Below, piece by piece: positions 1 through 7,859 of a DNA stretch of 10,532 bases. This DNA is from an uncultured Bacteroidales bacterium. GTDB lineage: Bacteria; Bacteroidota; Bacteroidia; Bacteroidales; UBA932. Made by a program: the position numbers and the translations under genes. Below the pieces are notes generated by a model. The model searched no databases. It was not told the origin of the DNA and saw only the letters and a list, made by a program, of their open reading frames with translations. The DNA lies in contig CAMZCW010000067.1 of NCBI GenBank assembly GCA_947305045.1, forward strand, positions 1 to 10,532, read 5' to 3'. Numbering within the stretch: position 1 is the first letter of the stretch; the number at the start of each line of letters is the position of its first letter.

Positions 1-90
1 TTCGAGCGCCTGCTGCTCTTTGTCACCGGCATGGCCAACATCCGCGACGTCATTCCGTTCCCCCGCACCCCTAAAAACGCAGAATTTTAA
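1..90 (+). CDS. asnS: Asparaginyl-tRNA synthetase, C-terminal end (partial)
   Basis: This is the last 29 codons of a gene that begins outside the window, in frame 1, ending with TAA at 88-90. The translation contains FERLLLFVTGMANIRDVIPF and ends PRTPKNAEF. This is the characteristic C-terminus of class II asparaginyl-tRNA synthetase: the ER belongs to catalytic motif 3 (ATP-binding arginine), followed by the conserved IRDVIPFPRTP block. The closely related aspartyl enzyme normally has IRDVIAFPKT here, so AsnRS is preferred. The enzyme charges tRNA-Asn with asparagine in the cytoplasm. The next gene starts 11 bases after the stop, which suggests co-transcription. Only the tail is visible, so nothing can be said about its start or promoter. 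Confidence 0.93.
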   Translation, partial: FERLLLFVTGMANIRDVIPFPRTPKNAEF

Positions 91-101
91 CCTACTATAT
101 T

Positions 102-734
102 ATGCTTGTAATTGGCATTGCCGGTGGATCCGGTTCAGGCAAAACAACGGTTGTAAAAACCATCGTCAACCAGCTGCAGGGCCGTGTAGTCGTTATCCCC
201 CAGGATTCCTACTACAAAGACTCCAGCCATGTGCCCGTGGAAGAGCGGAAGAACATCAACTTCGACCACCCGGACGCCATTGACTGGAAGCTCATGTGCC
301 AGCAAATCCGTGAGCTCAAGAGCGGGAAAACCATTGAGCAGCCCATCTACTCTTACCTCACCTGCTCCCGTTCCACCACGGAGACCATCACCGTGGAACC
401 GGCCGATGTCATCATCGTGGAAGGCATTCTCATCTTCACCTGCAAAGAGTTGCGGGACCAGATGAATATCAAGATTTTTGTGGATGCCGATGACGATGAC
501 CGCCTCATGCGCATCATCGTGCGCGACATTGCGGAGCGTGGCCGCACCATCGAAACCGCCATTGAGCACTACTGCGACACGGTGAAGCCCATGCACCTGC
601 AGTTCATTGAGCCCTCCAAGCGCTATGCCGATATCATTGTTCCGCAGGGCGGGCACAATAAGGTAGCGATTGACATCCTTACCACCACGGTGGAAAAGGC
701 ACTGCAACAGAAAAAGACCAAACACCGCAAATGA
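102..734 (+). CDS. udk: Uridine kinase (uridine/cytidine kinase)
   Basis: This 210-residue protein, full length for the family, phosphorylates uridine and cytidine to UMP and CMP in the pyrimidine salvage pathway. The Walker A P-loop GGSGSGKT is at residues 8-15. It is followed by PQDSYYKD (33-40), whose Asp35 matches the catalytic aspartate of uridine-cytidine kinases, then NFDHPDAIDW (53-62), the VEGIL strand (106-110) and RDIAERGR (141-148) of the lid. PSKRYADIIVPQGG (171-184) is also typical. The ATG at 102 puts the P-loop at the expected distance from the N-terminus. No Shine-Dalgarno sequence precedes it, as usual in Bacteroidota. The stop overlaps the next start by 4 bases (ATGA), indicating translational coupling to the TonB-like gene. 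Confidence 0.96.
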   Translation: MLVIGIAGGSGSGKTTVVKTIVNQLQGRVVVIPQDSYYKDSSHVPVEERKNINFDHPDAIDWKLMCQQIRELKSGKTIEQPIYSYLTCSRSTTETITVEPADVIIVEGILIFTCKELRDQMNIKIFVDADDDDRLMRIIVRDIAERGRTIETAIEHYCDTVKPMHLQFIEPSKRYADIIVPQGGHNKVAIDILTTTVEKALQQKKTKHRK

Positions 735-1453
735 GATTGAGCCCGGACCGCCAAGCAGGACTGTTTATCACCGTGAGCATACACCTCGCGGTGATAATCG
801 TATTGCTGGCGGTACGGATTGGCTATCAGGTACAACGGGAAAACAGTTTTGTGCTGGACTTTACACAGCAGGAGGAACTGGAACGGCAGCTGGATCAGGA
901 AAAGCTGCACCAGATAGCAGAAGAAGACCTGGAGCACTTGCTGCAAACTGCCAGGGCCGTGCAAAGTTCCCAGATGAGGAACGTGGCCGTGGACCGCAGC
1001 GCACTGAAAGATGACAAAGGCATTGACGCAGACCAGCTGTACCGGGATGCGGAACGCCTGGCACAGGAACTGAAGGACGGGCAGCACAGGCAGGAGGAGG
1101 CCGATGAGGAGGCCTTCGCCGCCACGCAGCCAAGTCCTGTCAAGGAAGAAATACAGGAGCCGCGGCCATACAGCGGCCCGTCGGTGCTGTCCTGGAGCCT
1201 GGACGGCCGAAAAGCTTCGCACCTCCCCATTCCGGCCTACCGTTGTTACGGTGCCGGAGAAGTTACGGTAATTATCACTGTAAACAACCAGGGCACCGTG
1301 GTAAACGCCAAGGTGGACGATAAACTCTCCGCCGCAGACGACTGCCTGAGAACCTTCGCCACCCGCGCTGCCCGCCTGTCCAAATTTTCGGCCTCCCCTA
1401 TTGCCCCCGCACGGCAGATGGGAACCATTACATACGCTTTTATCGCGCAATAG
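731..1453 (+). CDS. TonB C-terminal-like periplasmic protein with one membrane anchor
   Basis: This 240-residue protein has three parts. Residues about 11-30 form one hydrophobic segment (LFITVSIHLAVIIVLLAVRI) that would anchor it in the inner membrane with a short cytoplasmic N-terminus. Residues about 44-140 are rich in Glu, Gln, Lys, Arg and Asp and look like a long helix or coiled coil. Residues about 164-240 resemble the TonB C-terminal domain: an IPAYRCYGAGEVTVIITV strand, N-x-x-G-T-V turn, CLRTFATRAARLSKF helix and a final GTITYAF strand. TonB passes proton-motive force to outer-membrane receptors. Unlike classical TonB, the middle is not proline-rich and no ExbB/ExbD genes are adjacent, so it may be a structural or specialised relative. 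Cys172 and Cys205 lie in the folded domain and could form a disulfide. The gene overlaps udk by 4 bases and ends 3 bases before the acyltransferase start. Confidence 0.78.
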   Translation: MRLSPDRQAGLFITVSIHLAVIIVLLAVRIGYQVQRENSFVLDFTQQEELERQLDQEKLHQIAEEDLEHLLQTARAVQSSQMRNVAVDRSALKDDKGIDADQLYRDAERLAQELKDGQHRQEEADEEAFAATQPSPVKEEIQEPRPYSGPSVLSWSLDGRKASHLPIPAYRCYGAGEVTVIITVNNQGTVVNAKVDDKLSAADDCLRTFATRAARLSKFSASPIAPARQMGTITYAFIAQ

Positions 1454-1456
1454 AGT

Positions 1457-3271
1457 ATGAAAGAAAACGACGCCGTTCTGGGTCCTGAGAAACTGCAGGA
1501 CATGCTCGGGCTCAAAGGAGCCTTTGGCAAAATGGTCGCCAAGCTGGTGATCAAGGCACTTGAGATAGACAAGGTAAACGCAATCCGTCCCAAATATGCC
1601 GGAGAAAACGCCGCGGACTTTGCCCGTGACATCATCAAAGAGGTGGGAGTCCGTTATGAGGTTCCCCCGGAGCAGGTAGCCCTTATCCCTGCAGAAGGCG
1701 CCTTCATCACGGTATCCAACCATCCTATCGGCAGTATCGACGGTCTCATCCTATGCGATATGGTAGGCCATCGCCGGCCGGACTACAAACTCATGACCAC
1801 CTATCTGCTGTCGCTCATTCCGGAGCTTAAGGACAGCTTCCTTCCTGTGGACAATTTCTCCTCGGATCTGGTCGCCGGCAACGTGGATAGCATGCGTGCT
1901 GCCAAGGAGTTCCTTCAAGCGGGCGGAGGAATGGGTTTCTTCCCTGCCGGAGAGGTATCGACCTACCAGGAAGGAGAACTGCGAAACTCCTTAGGGAATG
2001 AGCCGGTTATTGAGGACATTCCCTGGTCCAAGACCATTGCCAAACTCATCAAACGGTCCAGGGTGCCGGTGATTCCCATTTACTTCGATGGAGCCAACTC
2101 AGAGAGTTTCCACCGCCTGGGCAAGATTCATCCGCGCCTTCGCACCATTCGCCTGGTACACGAACTGTTTAACAAGAAAGGGACAGTAATGAAGGTCCGG
2201 ATTGGCATGCCCATCCAGCCCTCCGAATACGCCGACATGGACCCGCACACGCTGTCCGCCTATTTGCGCAACCGCACCTATGCACTGGAAGCACAGTGCC
2301 AGCAGGAGCCTGTGGCCGAGACACAAACCCATCTGCAGCCCCTGGCCGCCCCGGTAGATCCCGCACTGGTTCGGGAAGAGATGGAGCGCATTACTAACCG
2401 TGTGGTCTTTACCTCCGGCGACTACCGCTGCTACCTGGTTCCCTCTTCGGAAATTCCCAACACCATGAAAGAACTCGCGCGTCTGAGGGAAATGGTGTTC
2501 CGTGCCGTAGGCGAAGGCACCGGGCTGCCGCAGGACACAGACCAATATGACACCTATTACAGGCAGCTCATCCTCTGGAGTATTTCCAATCAGGAAATTG
2601 CCGGCGCCTACCGCATTGGCGTAGGCAGTGAGCTCATGGCCCGGCCGGAAGGAGCCCGTAGCTTTTATTCAGACTCCCTGTTCCACTTCCAGGACGGCCT
2701 CACGCCCTATCTGCCCAAGGCCATGGAACTGGGCCGAACCATTATCCTCCCCCAGTATCAGCGGGATGTGACCACCCTCAAACTCCTGCTGTCCGGCATC
2801 CTTACCTCCATCGGGCGCATTCCCGGCATGGAATATACCCTTGGCCCCGCCAGTATCAGCAACAGCATCCCTTACTTCTATAAGAGCCTCATTGTGCACT
2901 TTATGCTCAAGAACTGCGCCGCACCGGATGCCGCCTCCATGGTAAAACCCGCCCATCCTTTCCAGCCGGATTTCCTCCGTGTAAACCCGGACAGCCTGCT
3001 GGTCAATTGCCACAGCCTGGACGACCTGGACCGTCTTATCCTGGCGCTGAGCGACGGGCAGTACCGCCTGCCGGTCCTCCTGCGCAAGTATGTTTCCTTT
3101 GGCGCCCGGGTGGTTGGGTTCAACGTGGATCCGGACTTCTCCAACTCCCTGGATGCCTTTGTGCTGCAGTGGGTCCATGACATGCCGGAGAACTCCTTCC
3201 AATCCATGGGCAAAATGCTCACGCCGGAGGAACTGGACGAAGTCAGAGTCCGCACCCAAAGAGCCGTCTGA
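1457..3271 (+). CDS. Fused lysophospholipid acyltransferase / GNAT N-acyltransferase (OlsF-like aminolipid synthase)
   Basis: This 604-residue protein carries two acyltransferase domains. The N-terminal half (about 70-280) is PlsC-like: SNHPIGSIDG (87-96, a variant of the His-Asp catalytic motif with five residues between H89 and D95), FPAGEVS (162-168) and PVIPIYFDG (204-212). The C-terminal half (about 310-600) resembles the hemolysin/OlsB/GlsB type of GNAT: LREMVFRAVGEG (343-354), ELGRTIILPQYQ (424-435) and LLRKYVSFGARVVGFNVDPD (541-560). In the known bifunctional enzyme OlsF, such a fusion N-acylates ornithine and then adds a second fatty acid. In Bacteroides the related glsB and glsA are separate genes making glycine lipids. 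I infer a role in amino-acid-containing membrane lipids. The head amino acid cannot be told from sequence. It lies between the TonB-like and GH92 genes with gaps of 3 and 2 bases. Confidence 0.82.
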   Translation: MKENDAVLGPEKLQDMLGLKGAFGKMVAKLVIKALEIDKVNAIRPKYAGENAADFARDIIKEVGVRYEVPPEQVALIPAEGAFITVSNHPIGSIDGLILCDMVGHRRPDYKLMTTYLLSLIPELKDSFLPVDNFSSDLVAGNVDSMRAAKEFLQAGGGMGFFPAGEVSTYQEGELRNSLGNEPVIEDIPWSKTIAKLIKRSRVPVIPIYFDGANSESFHRLGKIHPRLRTIRLVHELFNKKGTVMKVRIGMPIQPSEYADMDPHTLSAYLRNRTYALEAQCQQEPVAETQTHLQPLAAPVDPALVREEMERITNRVVFTSGDYRCYLVPSSEIPNTMKELARLREMVFRAVGEGTGLPQDTDQYDTYYRQLILWSISNQEIAGAYRIGVGSELMARPEGARSFYSDSLFHFQDGLTPYLPKAMELGRTIILPQYQRDVTTLKLLLSGILTSIGRIPGMEYTLGPASISNSIPYFYKSLIVHFMLKNCAAPDAASMVKPAHPFQPDFLRVNPDSLLVNCHSLDDLDRLILALSDGQYRLPVLLRKYVSFGARVVGFNVDPDFSNSLDAFVLQWVHDMPENSFQSMGKMLTPEELDEVRVRTQRAV

Positions 3272-3273
3272 GT

Positions 3274-6200
3274 ATGCCCTTTCTGCTCGCCCTCCTGCTG
3301 TCGTTCCTGCCGTACGTAAATCCCTTCGTGGGAACGGATGCGCATGGCCATACTTTTCCGGGGGCGGTCGCTCCCTTTGGCCAAATTCAGCTGAGTCCGG
3401 ATACCAGACCCCAGGCAGGCGACTGGGACGGCTGCAGCGGCTATCACTACTCAGACAAAGTCATTTACGGTTTTTCGCACACGCACCTGAGCGGCACCGG
3501 CTGTGACGACTGGTGCGACATCCTGGTCACCCCCGGCGGAAAGCCGTCCCATTTCTCACACAAACGGGAGCAAGCCTCCCCCGGTTTCTATCAGGTCTTT
3601 CTGGACGATACCCACGTGCTGGTCCAACTGGTTGCCGGCCGTCGCAGTGCCCTCCACGACTATACGTTTGTGGAGAACGAGGCCAGCTTTACCGTGGACC
3701 TCGGGCACCGGGATCCGCTGGCGGCTTATGAGCTGAAGGTGGACGGAAACTGCTGCTACGGCTACCGCATCTCCAACAGCTGGGCCCACGGGCAGCAGGT
3801 GCACTTCTACCTGGAATTCTCCGCCCCGGTAACAGAGAGCCGGGTCGATGGCGAAAAAGCCACCCTCCTGTTCCGGGAAAGACACGTCCAGGTGCGCGCA
3901 GGCATATCTTCCGTCTCCTGGGAAAACGCCCGCGACAACCTCAGGCAGGAATGGCCGGGAGAACTGGCAGAATTCCGTGAAAAGACGGAAAAAGCCTGGA
4001 ATGCCTATCTGGGCAAAGTAGCATGCCCCTACCCGGACACCGAGCACAAGCGCCGCTTCTACACGGCCCTCTACCACACGGCCATCCATCCTTCGCTTTA
4101 CTCCGACGCCAACGGCGAATACCGGGGCATGGACGGGCAGGTGCACAAGGCACAAGGCTGGGAACGCTACACGGTTTTCTCCACCTGGGATACCTTCCGC
4201 GGGCTGCATCCCCTCCTTACGGAACTTGAGCCGGAGCGCACGGTGGATTTTATCCGCAGCATGCTGTCCATCTGCAAGGAGCAGGGCAAACTGCCCGTCT
4301 GGGAGCTTTCCGGCTATGAGACCAACTGCATGATTGGCTACAACAGCGCTCCCATTCTGGCCGATGCCATTATCCGCGGGCTGCCGGGCTTCGACTACGA
4401 GGAAGCGTTTCAGGCCATGCTTGCGTCGGCCCGGCAAAAAGATTTTGGACTGGACAGTTTCCGCAAAAACGGACTGGTGCTCTCCGACGACGAGCACGAG
4501 TCGGTTTCCAAAACGCTGGAATACGCCTACGACGACTGGTGCGTGGCACAGGTAGCGCTCAAGCTGGGCCATATGGCTGAATACAAGGCGTTTATGCAAA
4601 GCGCCCAGTACTGGAAAAACGTACTGGATCCCCGGACATGCTTCATGCGTGCCCGCCGCAACGGCCGTTGGGTAAGTCCCTTTGACCCGCGGGAGGTGAA
4701 CAACCACTATACGGAGGCCAACGCCTGGCAGTACAGTTTCTTTGTCCCGCACGACATCTCGGGCCTGATTGACGCGCTGGGCGGCCCGGAAGCCTTCGAG
4801 GCCCGGCTGGATGCCCTTTTTGAAGCGCCGGAGCAAACGACGGGGCGTACGCAGGCAGACATTACCGGCCAGATAGGCCAGTACGCCCACGGGAACGAGC
4901 CGTCGCACCATATCGCTTACCTGTACGATGCTATCGGCAAGAAAGAAAAACGCGAGGCGCGTGTGCGGGAAATCCTGGAAAAGCTGTATTCCGGCGAGCC
5001 GGACGGTCTTTGCGGCAATGACGACTGCGGCCAGATGAGCGCCTGGTACGTGCTCTCTTCGCTGGGGAAATACCCCGTATGCCCGGGGGCGCCGCTGGGG
5101 ACTACCCTTACTGCCATGGAGAACACCCTGGTCCGCAATCCCGCCTTTGTAATGGAAAACGACCTGTTCAAGGATTCCCTCACGGTTGCCCTGGAGGGCC
5201 CGGGACAGCTTTATTATACGGTTGCAGGCAGTCCCGCACGCCGCTATGAGGGGCCCTTTACGGTTAAAGACGCGTGCGAACTTACGGCCTGGGCCGAGGA
5301 AAACGGAAGGAAGAGTTTTGTCACGCGCAGCCAGCTTAAGCAAGTCAAAAAAGATTGTCTGATCCAGCTGCATTCGCAGTATAGCCGGCAGTATACGGCC
5401 GGAGGGGATGACGGACTGATTGACGGGACCCGCGGCAATCGGAACTGGCGCACAGGGGGCTGGCAGGGCTATCTGGGGACCGATTTCGAGGCCGTCCTGG
5501 ACCTCATGGAAGTGCGGGCCGTGGATACGGTCGGGGTGGGATTCCTGCAAGATGCCCGTTCCTGGATCTGGATGCCGCGCTACGTGGAATTTTCAGGTTC
5601 CCTGGACGGGAAATACTATACGCCCCTGGGACGGCTGGAGAATCCGGTAGACGAGCAGGACGGAGCCGTGCAAATCTGGAATGCGGAGATTCCTGTCAAA
5701 TTCAAGGCACGCTACATCAAGGTGCATGCGGCCACCATCGGCACCATCCCCTCCTGGCATCCCGGTGCCGGGAATCCCGGGTTTATCTTTGTTGACGAGG
5801 TATGGGCGCATTACAAGCCTGCTAAACAGTACTCGAAATACGTCGCCAAAGGATTAAGCCTGTGGGAGAGGCTCAAACAGCCCGACCCCAAGCTGGAAAC
5901 GGAATGGATATACCAGCCGGAAAAAGGCTTTGGGATAGGTGTCGGCTACGAGCTCACGCAGATGGGCGTATTCCTGAACTCGCAAACCAACACGGACGCC
6001 GGAACAACCGCGTCGTTCGATTTCAACCTGGAACCGCACAATGCCCACCGCCTGCAGATAAGAGGGACGCTGGGCCCCATATCGGCAGGCTATTCCTATG
6101 AACTGAACAAGAAGGACCGTGCTGCCAAAACCTTGTTTTTCAATTACCTGGCCAGTCATTATGGAGCGCAGTTCCAGTATAACCGGTACGACGCCAACAT

Positions 6201-6918
6201 CCTGTACAAAGGAATCCTGCGGGAGGATAACGGTCACGTGGAGAACCTGGGAAGCCGTTTTCCCTCCGACAAGCCCGCCCGGCTGTATCATCTGATTGTC
6301 GATGGGTTTTACGCCTTTAACAGGCATCGCTTCGCCTATACGGCCGCCTATAACGGGAAACTGCTGCAGCGTCGTTCTGTCGGCTCGTGGCTGGTTTCCC
6401 TCAAGTATATGCAAGGCGACATCCGCCTGGAGCCGGACGACAACACCACCTTCTTCCTGCAGGGGCTGGGCTGGTTCACCACCTACCAACTGTCCGTGGG
6501 CGGCGGCTACTCCTACAACTGGGTGCTGTTCCACCGGGATCCGGTGAGCCGCGCCAACCTCCATGGTCTGAGAAATGTGACCTTGAATGTAACGGCCACC
6601 CCTACCCTTTCCCTGTTCAACCGGATGGTAACCCGTCAATATGAACGGATCGACGAAACCGGCAAGCCCATTCGGTACACGTCCCAGGTAGCGGACGCCT
6701 ACCCCATCGACAGCTTTGGTACGCCCAATTTCATTGCCCGCGCGGGCCTTCACGCCGCCTTTGGGCACTTTTTCCTGAACCTTTGGACGGACTACACCTA
6801 TTTTTACTTCGAAAACGGGGGCAAGGAGTTCAGGCGAGGCAGCGGACTGGTAAAACTCTCCCAGAAAGGCGGGTTCTCCACCTTCAAGATTAACTTGGCA
6901 CTTAACTATCGTTTCTAA
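3274..6918 (+). CDS. GH92 alpha-mannosidase fused to an F5/8C-like domain and a DUF4421-like outer-membrane beta-barrel
   Basis: One uninterrupted 1214-residue frame. Residues 1-13 are a short hydrophobic leader. Residues about 14-665 are GH92, a calcium-dependent inverting alpha-mannosidase family: YVNPFVGTDAHGH (14-26), GFSHTHLSGTGC (66-77), STWDTFR (303-309), GYETNCMIGYNSAP (347-360), TEANAWQY (480-487, candidate acid Glu481), HGNEPSHH (539-546) and GNDDCGQMSAWYV (581-593, candidate base Asp584). Residues about 690-846 look like an F5/8 type C domain (LIDGTRGNRNW, ARYIKVHA, FVDEVWAH). Residues about 850-1214 resemble DUF4421: SKYVAKGLSLWERLKQPD (854-871), IYQPEKGFGIGV, FYAFNRHRFAYTAAYNG and LLQRRSVGSW (1030-1039). 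They continue as amphipathic, aromatic-rich strands to a terminal NYRF, the usual C-terminal Phe of barrels. Ordinary GH92 proteins are about 740 residues, so the barrel is an addition. No SusC/SusD or other mannan genes are nearby. Catalytic assignments are by family analogy. Confidence 0.85.
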   Translation: MPFLLALLLSFLPYVNPFVGTDAHGHTFPGAVAPFGQIQLSPDTRPQAGDWDGCSGYHYSDKVIYGFSHTHLSGTGCDDWCDILVTPGGKPSHFSHKREQASPGFYQVFLDDTHVLVQLVAGRRSALHDYTFVENEASFTVDLGHRDPLAAYELKVDGNCCYGYRISNSWAHGQQVHFYLEFSAPVTESRVDGEKATLLFRERHVQVRAGISSVSWENARDNLRQEWPGELAEFREKTEKAWNAYLGKVACPYPDTEHKRRFYTALYHTAIHPSLYSDANGEYRGMDGQVHKAQGWERYTVFSTWDTFRGLHPLLTELEPERTVDFIRSMLSICKEQGKLPVWELSGYETNCMIGYNSAPILADAIIRGLPGFDYEEAFQAMLASARQKDFGLDSFRKNGLVLSDDEHESVSKTLEYAYDDWCVAQVALKLGHMAEYKAFMQSAQYWKNVLDPRTCFMRARRNGRWVSPFDPREVNNHYTEANAWQYSFFVPHDISGLIDALGGPEAFEARLDALFEAPEQTTGRTQADITGQIGQYAHGNEPSHHIAYLYDAIGKKEKREARVREILEKLYSGEPDGLCGNDDCGQMSAWYVLSSLGKYPVCPGAPLGTTLTAMENTLVRNPAFVMENDLFKDSLTVALEGPGQLYYTVAGSPARRYEGPFTVKDACELTAWAEENGRKSFVTRSQLKQVKKDCLIQLHSQYSRQYTAGGDDGLIDGTRGNRNWRTGGWQGYLGTDFEAVLDLMEVRAVDTVGVGFLQDARSWIWMPRYVEFSGSLDGKYYTPLGRLENPVDEQDGAVQIWNAEIPVKFKARYIKVHAATIGTIPSWHPGAGNPGFIFVDEVWAHYKPAKQYSKYVAKGLSLWERLKQPDPKLETEWIYQPEKGFGIGVGYELTQMGVFLNSQTNTDAGTTASFDFNLEPHNAHRLQIRGTLGPISAGYSYELNKKDRAAKTLFFNYLASHYGAQFQYNRYDANILYKGILREDNGHVENLGSRFPSDKPARLYHLIVDGFYAFNRHRFAYTAAYNGKLLQRRSVGSWLVSLKYMQGDIRLEPDDNTTFFLQGLGWFTTYQLSVGGGYSYNWVLFHRDPVSRANLHGLRNVTLNVTATPTLSLFNRMVTRQYERIDETGKPIRYTSQVADAYPIDSFGTPNFIARAGLHAAFGHFFLNLWTDYTYFYFENGGKEFRRGSGLVKLSQKGGFSTFKINLALNYRF

Positions 6919-6923
6919 GCATT

Positions 6924-7859
6924 ATGGTATATACGAATCTTACAGACCTGATTGGTCATACTCCTCTCCTCAGACTGCATCCGATGGAAGGTCAGCAGGC
7001 CGACATTCTCGTAAAACTGGAGTATTTTAACCCCGGTGGCAGCGTCAAGGACCGCGTGGCCCTGTCCATGATTGAAGACGCGGAGGGAAAAGGCCTCCTG
7101 AAGCCCGGTGCCACCATCATTGAGCCCACCAGCGGCAATACGGGCGTAGGCCTGGCCTGGGTGGGCATTGCCAAAGGGTATAAAGTCATACTCACCATGC
7201 CGGAAACCATGAGCCAGGAGCGGCGCAATCTGCTGCGCTCCTATGGCGCGGAGCTGGTGCTCACCCCCGGCGCAGAAGGCATGAAAGGAGCCATTGAGAA
7301 GGCGCAGGCCCTGCGGGAAGCGCTCCCCGGTTCCATCATCCTGGGCCAGTTCGACAACCCCGCCAACCCCGTCGCACACGAGCGCACCACCGGCGAGGAA
7401 ATTTGGGCCGATACCGAAGGCAAGGTGGATGTGCTGGTTGCCGGCGTAGGCACTGGCGGTACACTCAGCGGCTCCGGGAAGGCGTTGAAGAAGCATCGGC
7501 AGGACATCCAGGTTGTGGCGGTGGAGCCGGCCACATCGGCCGTCCTCTCTACCGGCATTGCCGGAAAGCACAAAATCCAGGGCATCGGTGCGGGCTTTGT
7601 GCCCAAAACATACAACGGCAGTATTGTGGACCGCATTCTTCCCGTTGCCGATGACCAGGCCATTGCCGCCGCCCGCATGCTGGCTCAAAACGAGGGCCTT
7701 CTGGTGGGCATCTCTTCCGGTGCCGCCTATGCCGGTGCACTGGCCCTTGCCCGCGAGGATGCCTATGCGGGAAAAACCATCGTGGCCGTACTGCCGGACA
7801 CCGGTGAGCGCTACTTGTCCACCATCCTGTTCGACTACCAGAACTATCCCCTCAAGTAA
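6924..7859 (+). CDS. cysK: Cysteine synthase A (O-acetylserine sulfhydrylase)
   Basis: This 311-residue, full-length protein is a PLP enzyme that converts O-acetylserine and sulfide to cysteine and acetate in the cytoplasm. The PLP lysine is Lys42 in NPGGSVKDR. The substrate-binding loop TSGNTG is at 69-74, the phosphate-binding glycine loop GTGGTLSG at about 176-183, and GISSGA, which contacts the pyridine ring, at about 262-267. MPETMSQERR, where cystathionine synthases differ, fits CysK. The start at 6924 lies 5 bases after the GH92 stop, and the stop TAA shares one base with the cysE start (TAATG). The two genes are therefore almost certainly translationally coupled and carry out consecutive steps. 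CysK rather than CysM is favoured by length and by the cysE partner. Confidence 0.95.
   Translation: MVYTNLTDLIGHTPLLRLHPMEGQQADILVKLEYFNPGGSVKDRVALSMIEDAEGKGLLKPGATIIEPTSGNTGVGLAWVGIAKGYKVILTMPETMSQERRNLLRSYGAELVLTPGAEGMKGAIEKAQALREALPGSIILGQFDNPANPVAHERTTGEEIWADTEGKVDVLVAGVGTGGTLSGSGKALKKHRQDIQVVAVEPATSAVLSTGIAGKHKIQGIGAGFVPKTYNGSIVDRILPVADDQAIAAARMLAQNEGLLVGISSGAAYAGALALAREDAYAGKTIVAVLPDTGERYLSTILFDYQNYPLK

Noticed and set aside
623..1723. A 366-codon open frame on the minus strand
   Set aside because: It is opposite the end of udk, the TonB-like gene and the start of the acyltransferase, all well supported. Its Cys/Val/Leu-rich translation has no domain.
3556..5550. A 664-codon open frame on the minus strand
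   Set aside because: It lies entirely opposite the GH92 domain, whose motifs are unmistakable. Long antisense frames are common opposite GC-rich genes, and its translation shows no family features.
5810..5860. Splitting the GH92-barrel frame into two genes
   Set aside because: The frame is continuous with no stop, and there is no signal peptide or suitable start codon at the head of the barrel part, which would be needed for a separate outer-membrane protein.
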